Assembly: GCA_016744725.1 (NCBI GenBank)
Contig: JADGDW010000166.1
Coordinates: forward strand, 1 to 9,550
Source: Candidatus Albibeggiatoa sp. nov. BB20
Lineage (GTDB): Bacteria; Pseudomonadota; Gammaproteobacteria; Beggiatoales; Beggiatoaceae
Length of the DNA stretch: 9,550 bases
Direction of reading: 5' to 3'
Below the pieces are notes generated by a model. The model searched no databases. It worked only from the letters and a program-made list of their open reading frames with translations, and had not been told where the DNA came from. The translations under genes were made by a program, and so were the position numbers. Below, one piece after another: positions 1-6,069 of the stretch; position 1 is the stretch's first letter; the number at the start of each line of letters is the position of its first letter.

Positions 1-41
1 TGTATTCCATCTCTCATATTATAAGCCATTCTTGAGTTTAG

Positions 42-134
42 GGAGATAAATCTGTTCGCCTGAAAGGCGAAGGTTTTAACCTTATACATGGAAATAAATT
101 GCTGCAAGAATTATTAGATTTTGAGAAAGAATAG
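42..134 (+). pseudogene. Possible C-terminal remnant of an unrecognised gene
   Basis: A 30-codon open stretch ends at TAG (132-134). It is preceded in frame by TAG at 39-41 and has no start codon of its own. It reads GDKSVRLKGEGF followed by NLIHGNKLLQELLDFEKE, which looks like the end of a real protein. The pattern 'I-x-G-x-x-L-L-x-x-L' loosely recalls the ends of Mrr-like restriction endonuclease domains, but the match is too short to name. Another frame is open from base 2 to about 46 (FHLSYYKPFLSLGR), so a frameshift joining the two near base 43 is possible. Two palindromes lie inside the stretch (55-71 and 70-83), so it could instead be a dispersed repeat that happens to be open. Confidence 0.2.
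55..83. repeat. Two adjoining palindromes
   Basis: TTCGCC (55-60) and GGCGAA (66-71) form a perfect 6-bp inverted repeat around a 5-base loop. Directly adjoining it, AAGGTT (70-75) and AACCTT (78-83) form a second perfect 6-bp repeat around TT. The paired arrangement resembles small dispersed palindromic (REP-like) elements. It is not followed by a T-run on either strand, so a terminator role is not supported. I did not find a second copy in this window. Confidence 0.45.
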
Positions 135-294
135 ATAATCTCAATACTTAATGAGACATATTGCTACCTAAACACCTATGGTTAATTCTATCTTAAGTGT
201 TATAACTCTATTTTATTTTCAGGACGACCAATCTTTGAAAGACTAGCAATCCTGACACATAACAAGGAATTGACTTATACCCTTGAGCTAAAAG
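135..294. other. Intergenic stretch, nothing clear
   Basis: This is AT-rich sequence between the possible remnant at 42-134 and the 3' end of the minus-strand ATPase gene. All frames are closed by frequent stops. A short inverted repeat (AGCT-AAA-AGCT, near 286-296) lies at the ATPase stop codon but has no T-run, so I do not call a terminator. Confidence 0.4.
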
Positions 295-2763
295 CTAATG
301 CTCACTCGGGTGCTCTTCTTCAGAAGTATCAATTGACAACGCATCCCAATCCTCTTTCCGATACGTGATGCCTAGATTCGCGGCCACTGCAACAGAATAA
401 ACACCAACCAACGCTACCAACGGAACACCAAGGAACAATTCCCCTGTGAAATTGATAGCAGTCGGCACAAGTGCAGCCATTGCAAGTTGATTCTGTGAGG
501 TTTCATGACGTTTACCAAGCTCAAATACTGCATCCAACCGAGTCAACGACCCATCATTTAAAATGATTTGCGCACTATCTACAGCAATAGCAGATGCACC
601 CGTCATTGATATTGAGACATGAGCACGACGCATCGCAAGCGCATCGTTAACCCCATCACCAATGAAACATACTTTACGCCCTTCATCACAAAGCTCGGCG
701 ATCCGATCATGTTTCTGCTCAGGTAAGGTGCGTGAAAACCAAGTATCAATTCCCAAAGAGTTAGCAAGCCGTTTTGTAGGTTCTTCTTCATCACCGCTCA
801 AGACCATGACTTCCATCCCACGCGCGTGAAGCCGATCAATAAGCTCCTGAGTTTCTGAACGCACCTTAGGAACAAGTTCGATAGCACCTGCATAATGCCC
901 ATCCATGGCGAGATGCACCACGGTGTGTCCCGCAGCTTCAGATTCACTGGCTTGGGTCATGATAAATTCTGGTAGCTCAATGTCATTATTAATAAGCAAA
1001 CGGCGACTACCAAGCAATACTAAATGCTCGTCGATGACTAATTTTAATCCAAGACCCGCTTGGAACGAAGGTTCTTCAACGATGATATTAGATAAATCAA
1101 TATCCTGAGCCTGTGCTCCTTCAACGATTGCACGAGCAATAGGATGTTCATGACCAAGCTCAGCGGCTGCGGAAATTTTCAGTAATGTGCTGTGTTCAGT
1201 GCCGTCAACAGGATACAGTTTGCCAAGTGCAAAACTATCATGAGTGAGCGTGCCCGTCTTATCAAACACGACTGTATTAATGTCTCCAAGCAAATCGAGT
1301 GAGCGACCATCTTTGATGAGAATGCCATTGTCAGCCGCAGTACGCAACATCCGCAACATTGCCGCAGGGCCAAATACCCAGACTAAATCGAAGCTGTTAC
1401 TCCAAACACCACTGACTGCACCAACGGGGCCCCATGCAACCATTCCAAGCGCACCCAAACCCAAGGTTGGGAGGATTGAACGATCAGCCATTTCTTGACT
1501 ACGTACATCAAGATTCTGTTCATAAGACTGCATGTCTGAGATGAGTGTTTCCAAGCGTGCAGCTTTAGTCTCTGCACCAGTGTGTTCCGCCTGAACCAAC
1601 CCTCGTCCACTCACAACCATCGCGCCAGCAAGCACTTCCTCGCCAATGGTGATTTCAACTAACCGAGATTCTCCAGTAAACATGCGGTTATCAACCATCA
1701 GTACGCCCTTAACAACCTGACCATCCACAGGAATCAGTCTACCGGGACGCACAATCACAAGCGCACCTTCTTCGACTTGGTCTAGTGGCATCTCAATTTC
1801 AACTCCATCAGTCAAAACCCAGACATTCTCGCTCCAATCACTAATTGCTAAACTGAGGCTATTCTCTCCTTCCTTACGGGTCTTGAGCACAAGGTATTTA
1901 CCACCAAACACAATCATGTTTGCAAGTCCAACCGCAGCCAAATAACCCGTAGCCAGCAATAAACCCGAAGTAATGGTCAGTAATGCCTTGAATCCCAATT
2001 TTCGTTCATCGGCATACTCATGCCAAGTTTCACGCACTAACGGCACACTAGGGAGCAACGTTAGAGGGATCGCTATCAAAGCCAACGGGGGCATTAGAGT
2101 GCTAGCCATTGCAAGTCCAGACCCAGTGACTGAAGCTGCTGTCAGACGACCAAGCCGTACAAGCTCTGCATCAACATTCTCTACGACGACGGGGGGTTTC
2201 TCTACAATTTCAGTGTCATCATGAGACTGAGGTTTAATATCATGCGCTTGTTTTACATCCTCATTCACCACATTTGTAGACTTATTACGACTCATCAGTT
2301 CCGCAAAATAGTCATGAAACTGGTTAGGATCAAAGTTATAAAATGTACCGCCTTGGCTAAAATGGAGCAAAAACACTCGCCCAACCGCATAGGTTAAAGG
2401 TCCAGTAACCAAAGGGCCTACCACCAATTTTGCTAAATGACCAATACCGGGGATCAAACTAAGAAACGAGGTTGCAGGCTGATAGACCAGTACGGCAGTA
2501 CCACCATTAACCAATGAGGAAATGCCCGCGCGAGCAGTCTCCGTTCGAAATTCGATGTCATAGTGTTCAGCAAGGCGGCGCAACATGTTGAGTGTGATAC
2601 CCGAAACTGCGGCAAAGTCTACTAGAGGGATCGGAAGACCTCCTGCGGCAGCGGCTAGTGCTGCATGTCTCCGAATGATCCTCTCTCCCTCCTTGGTGCT
2701 GGGCAATTCACTTGCTGCTGTGGCGTTCGCTTTCTTCGATGAAATGGCGTTTTTCTGCATCAT
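295..2763 (-). CDS. P1B-like P-type ATPase with N-terminal DUF697-like domain
   Basis: This encodes an 822-residue integral membrane cation pump. Residues about 27-156 match the DUF697 pattern: RRHAALAAAAGGLPIPLVDF at the start, and GRVFLLHF, GGTFYNFDP and a final DYF near the end. An acidic linker (about 157-200) follows, then the P-type ATPase core: membrane segments about 207-240 and 258-288, the actuator loop TGES (363-366), segments about 430-468, the phosphorylation motif DKTGTLT (501-507, Asp501), the P1B-type nucleotide-domain His-Pro (540-541) and the hinge GDGVND (702-707). Two final membrane segments lie at about 762-796. The core is therefore of the heavy-metal (P1B) class and should be catalytically competent. 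However, the usual CPC/SPC metal site before the P-domain is replaced by FGPA (464-467), and no N-terminal CxxC domain is present, so the transported ion is unknown. The start is one of two consecutive ATGs; no strong Shine-Dalgarno is visible. GC is higher than in the neighbouring pentapeptide gene. Confidence 0.9.
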   Translation of the reverse strand: MMQKNAISSKKANATAASELPSTKEGERIIRRHAALAAAAGGLPIPLVDFAAVSGITLNMLRRLAEHYDIEFRTETARAGISSLVNGGTAVLVYQPATSFLSLIPGIGHLAKLVVGPLVTGPLTYAVGRVFLLHFSQGGTFYNFDPNQFHDYFAELMSRNKSTNVVNEDVKQAHDIKPQSHDDTEIVEKPPVVVENVDAELVRLGRLTAASVTGSGLAMASTLMPPLALIAIPLTLLPSVPLVRETWHEYADERKLGFKALLTITSGLLLATGYLAAVGLANMIVFGGKYLVLKTRKEGENSLSLAISDWSENVWVLTDGVEIEMPLDQVEEGALVIVRPGRLIPVDGQVVKGVLMVDNRMFTGESRLVEITIGEEVLAGAMVVSGRGLVQAEHTGAETKAARLETLISDMQSYEQNLDVRSQEMADRSILPTLGLGALGMVAWGPVGAVSGVWSNSFDLVWVFGPAAMLRMLRTAADNGILIKDGRSLDLLGDINTVVFDKTGTLTHDSFALGKLYPVDGTEHSTLLKISAAAELGHEHPIARAIVEGAQAQDIDLSNIIVEEPSFQAGLGLKLVIDEHLVLLGSRRLLINNDIELPEFIMTQASESEAAGHTVVHLAMDGHYAGAIELVPKVRSETQELIDRLHARGMEVMVLSGDEEEPTKRLANSLGIDTWFSRTLPEQKHDRIAELCDEGRKVCFIGDGVNDALAMRRAHVSISMTGASAIAVDSAQIILNDGSLTRLDAVFELGKRHETSQNQLAMAALVPTAINFTGELFLGVPLVALVGVYSVAVAANLGITYRKEDWDALSIDTSEEEHPSEH

Positions 2764-3074
2764 TGGCTGACTCTGTTTTTGATAGCAAATTTAGGAAGTG
2801 ATAAGCTCCCAATACTCGCGGGCTGCCTCAGCGAGATTGAGCCAGCTCTAATGGTTTTCTAGGCTTGACACATACCGAATTGTATCAATATTTGTGTCCT
2901 AATGGGAGTGCGCGAGACTATCATGAGAAAATAGAAAATTCAACTACATAAGCATGTTCAACCATTCTCAGCTTAAAATTAGCATTTAATTGTAATTTCC
3001 ATAAGCATTTGAGCTGTTCTTATGTCTATGTTGCTCATTCTCAACAACAGCCATGCTCTAAGCATAATGCCACT
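2764..3074. other. Upstream region of the ATPase gene
   Basis: This 311-bp gap separates two minus-strand genes and should contain the ATPase promoter. I see no convincing -35/-10 pair on the minus strand. Visible items are a short possible coding remnant (2791-2847), an inverted repeat GACACA (2867-2872) / TGTGTC (2893-2898) with a 20-base spacer that could be an operator but is weak evidence, and a small palindrome ATGCT-cta-AGCAT (about 3053-3065) past the end of the pentapeptide gene. A plus-strand TTGACA at 2865-2870 has no good partner -10. Confidence 0.4.
2791..2847 (-). pseudogene. Possible C-terminal remnant upstream of the ATPase
   Basis: Read on the minus strand, 18 codons give SWLNLAEAAREYWELITS and then TAA, ending 27 bases before the ATPase start. 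The peptide looks like a natural amphipathic C-terminal helix, and its base composition resembles the ATPase gene rather than the AT-rich sequence further upstream. A TAG stands immediately before it in frame and there is no start codon. My reading is the tail of a lost gene that once preceded the ATPase in the same operon. The stretch is short, so chance cannot be excluded. Confidence 0.3.
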
Positions 3075-5063
3075 TTATTGATTAGAGAATAGTAATTGTT
3101 GATAAGTTGCCTTAACGTTTTCAAGTGCAGCTACAAGTTCTCCGCTTGTTTGGGTATCACCTGTATTGTTGATTTCTTGTGCGATGCTAATCAAACTTCC
3201 TGTATAAAAATCGATACTTTTTGATTCATTAATCGCTGATTTAAGCCCTGTTAGCGTTGTTTGTGCCATGTTCTTCACGTTTTCATCCAATTTCACGGCT
3301 TGGTCAATTAAAGTCTGAATCCGATTGACAATGTCCATTGGGGGTTCATTTGCAGCGTGATGATGTTCGTTGATGGTCATGTTTTGGGTTATGTTATCGG
3401 CATTATTCACGTTGACATTACTTGCTTTGCCATGAAAGTTAATACTACGGTTTTGTTTATCAAACATATTTTGTTGCCCTGTGTTGTGAACTTGAGCTTG
3501 GGAATGTATATAAATGTCTGGTTTTGCTATTGTGAACTTCTGCACTAACTCTTTTAATTGTTTAATTTCCCTATCTTTTTTAATAATTATTTCTCTGATT
3601 TTTTGATATTGTTGCTTAGATAAGTTAAGAATTTCAGTTTTTTCAGATGAAGTAAATTGAATAATAAGTGAGTTATCCTTGTTATGTTTTACTGACTCAA
3701 TTATCACTTTTTGTCCATCACTAGATTGGAAATGTAATTCACCATATACATTCTCTAGAATTTTTATAAAAACTGTTAAATTAAATTCTCCGATAGAAAA
3801 GGTTTTAATATTAGGGGCACGTTTTCTTAGATTATTTTTAAAATATACGTAGTCTGCTTGAATATCTTTAAGGCTAGTGTCTGAATTAATAGTCCATTTT
3901 TCTAAGCATGTTCCTGTTAAATTAGCACCCTCAAAATTTACGCCTACTGCTTGGACTTGAGTAAGATTTGCTCCACGTAAATTTGCTCCTCTTAAGTCTG
4001 CATAGCTAAAATCAGAATCTGTAAAGTTAATACCTTGTAAATTTACATTGACTAAATAAGCTCCTCTTAAATCCATAGCAATAAATTCTTTTTGCTCTGT
4101 TTTGCCGTGTACAAGCAATTCTCTCACTGCTTCTTGTTCTAAAATTGTACTTTTAACATAGGCAAATTCTAAGTTTTGGGCTTGGTAAAAATTAGTGCGA
4201 ATTAAGATGGAATTTGAAAAATTAGCATACTTCAAATCACTGTGACAAAAAATTGCTTCTGTTAAATTAGCTCTCTGAAAATAAGTACTAGCCCAAGCTA
4301 TAAAATATAATTTTAAATTTTGTAAATAGATAAATTGACTGTTTTTTTGAGAAACTTGTTCCGAAATAAGAAGTGAAATTAATAAAAGATTAATAATAAC
4401 TGGTGAGCCATATAAAGCTATAATAGAGTTTTCTAACTCTACTTTAGACATATTTGAAGCCATACCTCCAAATCCAGCAATACTACCAACTAAATACCCT
4501 ATTTTTGAAACCTTTGTTTGTTCTAATATGGAAAAAGCTATTGTGCCAATTGTAATCATAGTCACTGCAACCCCTCCTAATATTACTCCTACCAATATCC
4601 CTCCAAAAATACGACCAATAGTTGCAGCCCAATTATCTATACTGTTAGTTAAAGAAATCATAGTTATAACAGAAGTAAGCAATACAAAAAATATTGTCAA
4701 CTTAAAAAAAATTATGAATCGCTTATGTTTTATACTCAAAGTACAAAAATGGAAAAATACAATGTTTGCAGAGGCTATAATAAAAAAGATATAACTGCTG
4801 TTTTCTGTATCTATACGTTGTTCATTTAAATTCGTGCCAGATAATAAAACACTGCTTAAAAGCGTTAAAATATAGGCGATTATATATATCCCTAATCCAA
4901 GAAAAGCTCCTGATAAAATAGAAAATATAGATGATCCAATATAAAAAATAATATTTGTAAATAGATTTCTACCTGTCTCTATTCCCTCAAAATTAGCACC
5001 TTGCAAATCCTGCCCAATAAACGAACGCCCAAACAACTTTTGACCTGAAAAATCTTGCGGCAT
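3075..5063 (-). CDS. Membrane protein with split pentapeptide repeats
   Basis: This is a 662-residue protein of unknown function. Residues 4-27 form a short block of pentapeptide-type repeats (DFSGQ, LFGRS, DLQGA, NFEG). Residues about 36-233 are strongly hydrophobic, with roughly five to seven membrane segments (about 36-75, 90-106, 116-137, 147-180, 211-233). Pentapeptide repeats resume at about 261-305 and 328-387 (ADLRGANLRGANLTQ is the clearest run). A globular part (about 388-475) contains WTINSD, YVYFKNN and IGEFNLT, which I recall from pentapeptide proteins common in cyanobacteria. A coiled coil (about 480-512), an Asn/His/Gly-rich stretch with HNTGQQNMFD (526-535), and a helical C-terminus (about 575-660) follow. 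The start is supported by GAGG (5071-5074) seven bases upstream. A 23-bp repeat with a possible -10 box lies 24 bases before the ATG. The gene is much more AT-rich than its neighbours, which is consistent with transfer. Confidence 0.85.
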   Translation of the reverse strand: MPQDFSGQKLFGRSFIGQDLQGANFEGIETGRNLFTNIIFYIGSSIFSILSGAFLGLGIYIIAYILTLLSSVLLSGTNLNEQRIDTENSSYIFFIIASANIVFFHFCTLSIKHKRFIIFFKLTIFFVLLTSVITMISLTNSIDNWAATIGRIFGGILVGVILGGVAVTMITIGTIAFSILEQTKVSKIGYLVGSIAGFGGMASNMSKVELENSIIALYGSPVIINLLLISLLISEQVSQKNSQFIYLQNLKLYFIAWASTYFQRANLTEAIFCHSDLKYANFSNSILIRTNFYQAQNLEFAYVKSTILEQEAVRELLVHGKTEQKEFIAMDLRGAYLVNVNLQGINFTDSDFSYADLRGANLRGANLTQVQAVGVNFEGANLTGTCLEKWTINSDTSLKDIQADYVYFKNNLRKRAPNIKTFSIGEFNLTVFIKILENVYGELHFQSSDGQKVIIESVKHNKDNSLIIQFTSSEKTEILNLSKQQYQKIREIIIKKDREIKQLKELVQKFTIAKPDIYIHSQAQVHNTGQQNMFDKQNRSINFHGKASNVNVNNADNITQNMTINEHHHAANEPPMDIVNRIQTLIDQAVKLDENVKNMAQTTLTGLKSAINESKSIDFYTGSLISIAQEINNTGDTQTSGELVAALENVKATYQQLLFSNQ

Positions 5064-5087
5064 GACAAAGCCTCACAAACTGTAACG

Positions 5088-5110
5088 ATTTAATGATTGT
5101 AGCGTATTTT
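5088..5110. repeat. 23-bp direct repeat, copy 1 (pentapeptide gene promoter)
   Basis: This is identical over all 23 bases to 5799-5821. On the minus strand it contains TACAAT (5101-5096), a good sigma-70 -10 box. The repeat ends 24 bases before the pentapeptide gene ATG, exactly as copy 2 does before the antitoxin ATG. Flanking bases differ on both sides, so the identity is confined to this segment. No good -35 hexamer is visible 16-18 bases upstream. Confidence 0.8.
5096..5101 (-). promoter_or_regulatory. Possible -10 box for the pentapeptide gene
   Basis: TACAAT on the minus strand lies inside the 23-bp repeat. Transcription starting about 7 bases downstream would give a leader of about 25 bases carrying the GAGG ribosome site. 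The -35 position is poor (sequence like AGTTAG), so an activator or a different sigma factor might be needed. Alternatively the duplicated element is an operator rather than a promoter. Confidence 0.4.
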
Positions 5111-5121
5111 AAAATGCCTAA

Positions 5122-5538
5122 CTAAGTTTTCACTGAAACACCTAAACTCATAGCAACATTCGCAAATTTGACATCTAAAGTGTATAAAGTTGCTCTACGA
5201 TTTAACACAATACCCAAGTGTAATGCGTCACCTGCTCTCAAGCCACTATGAAAATTTTGTAATAACTCCGTTGCCAACTCAAAATCTGCTGTACTTGGAT
5301 CAATAAGCTGATAATGCCTTATTACAGATGAAAAACGTTGAAGTACACTTTTTGCGAACTCATCAGATATTTCTTTCATACGAACACGCCGCGCTAATGC
5401 GCTAGAAAACTCTACTTTTACCCATGAACTGATAGCTAATTCCTTATGTAAAACACTTTGCAATGAATTCGATACATGTTCAGAATTAGGCTCTTGGACA
5501 AATAGTGGCAAAATAAAACTCGTATCTAAATATCTCAT
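5122..5538 (-). CDS. vapC: VapC-like PIN-domain toxin
   Basis: This 138-residue protein is of normal length for VapC toxins, which are Mg2+-dependent ribonucleases that cut tRNA or rRNA and stop growth when the antitoxin is lost. The expected acidic active-site residues are visible: Asp5 in the opening RYLDTSFILPLF, Glu43 in WVKVEFSSAL, Asp104 in GLRAGDALHLG, and Asp122 in LYTLDVKFA near the end. The start codon overlaps the antitoxin stop by one base (TGATG at 5540-5536), which implies translational coupling, with antitoxin made first. The frame is intact and all four residues are kept, so it is probably active. The exact RNA target cannot be read from the sequence. Confidence 0.9.
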   Translation of the reverse strand: MRYLDTSFILPLFVQEPNSEHVSNSLQSVLHKELAISSWVKVEFSSALARRVRMKEISDEFAKSVLQRFSSVIRHYQLIDPSTADFELATELLQNFHSGLRAGDALHLGIVLNRRATLYTLDVKFANVAMSLGVSVKT

Positions 5539-5774
5539 CAGTAACGTGCTTCTTCTCGTATAGCAATGACATCATCTAAAGTTGTTCTATCACTCATCTT
5601 TTGCTGACTACGAAATTCCGCTAACGCTTGTAATGTTTGTTGCCATTCCTCATCAACGGTAGGACTGTCCATTTTCACATATCGCTGCTTTAAGTAACCT
5701 ACAAAATCAAATACTTCTTGCTGTGCAAAAGGTGGTAACTCGGCGACATTTTCTAATAATAATTGCTGATTCAT
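5538..5774 (-). CDS. DUF2281/VapB-like antitoxin
   Basis: This 78-residue protein is encoded immediately upstream of the PIN toxin and overlaps it by one base. The N-terminal part (residues about 5-32, LLENVAELPPFAQQEVFDF then VGYLKQR) matches the DUF2281 pattern found in many small antitoxins paired with PIN proteins. The C-terminal part (about 41-78, EEWQQTLQAL to DDVIAIREEARY) is the charged tail expected to wrap the toxin and block its active site. The start is supported by AAGGA about six bases upstream. The promoter is probably the -10 box inside the 23-bp repeat at 5799-5821. Antitoxins of this kind usually repress their own operon, so the repeat could also be the operator; that is inference. 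I see no obvious AbrB or ribbon-helix-helix DNA-binding motif. Confidence 0.85.
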   Translation of the reverse strand: MNQQLLLENVAELPPFAQQEVFDFVGYLKQRYVKMDSPTVDEEWQQTLQALAEFRSQQKMSDRTTLDDVIAIREEARY

Positions 5775-5798
5775 TTTTTATCCTTGATGCGATAATCT

Positions 5799-5821
5799 AT
5801 TTAATGATTGTAGCGTATTTT
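5799..5821. repeat. 23-bp direct repeat, copy 2 (antitoxin promoter)
   Basis: This is a perfect second copy of 5088-5110, 711 bases away and in the same orientation. The pair brackets the toxin-antitoxin module. On the minus strand it carries TACAAT (5812-5807), and it ends 24 bases before the antitoxin ATG, the same spacing as copy 1. Confidence 0.8.
5807..5812 (-). promoter_or_regulatory. Possible -10 box for the toxin-antitoxin operon
   Basis: TACAAT on the minus strand lies within the 23-bp repeat, 33 bases before the antitoxin start. The upstream bases at the -35 position (like AACAAT) match the consensus poorly. It is the best promoter candidate for the operon. Confidence 0.45.
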
Positions 5822-6000
5822 GGAATTGAATTGTTTTTTGCCATCTAAAACCTGCTCGAATTTACTCAGGGCGTTTCAAAATGTAGAAGAAGCACAAAAA
5901 ACGGTGCATATACTGAGAATGTGGACACACTATGACTGAATAGAGTCACATCAAATTTTACTTCGCCAAGCATTTTTACCTAACTGTCTTACATAGTTCT
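5822..6000. other. Divergent intergenic region, mostly featureless
   Basis: This lies between the divergent toxin-antitoxin operon and clpB. No frame holds a recognisable protein remnant. A small inverted repeat, TGACT / AGTCA with a 6-base loop, sits at about 5932-5947. I see no RNA gene or transposon end that I can defend. Confidence 0.4.
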
Positions 6001-6028
6001 CTTGATTCTCATCCATACCTACCCTATA
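6001..6028 (+). promoter_or_regulatory. Sigma-32-type heat-shock promoter for clpB
   Basis: CTTGATT (6001-6007) and CCCTATA (6022-6028) are separated by 14 bases. The known heat-shock sigma consensus is CTTGAAA, about 13-15 bases, then CCCCATNT. The match is good though not perfect, and it sits about 40-70 bases before the clpB start, where a promoter is expected. clpB is a classic member of that regulon in related bacteria. Confidence 0.55.
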
Positions 6029-6069
6029 AACACAGCCAATGAATATAAATTACTTATAGAGAAATTGGC

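Noticed and set aside
2865..2896. TTGACA on the plus strand as a promoter
   Set aside because: The best -10-like hexamer (TATCAA) is only about 12 bases away, and no plus-strand gene follows.
2990..3074. Short minus-strand open frame (LRAWLLLRMSNIDIRTAQML...)
   Set aside because: It is only about 27 codons, with no ribosome site and no recognisable family. It is probably chance in AT-rich spacer.
5930..5960. Transposon end suggested by TGTGGACAC and a nearby short inverted repeat upstream of clpB
   Set aside because: There is no matching opposite end, no target duplication and no transposase remnant in the region.
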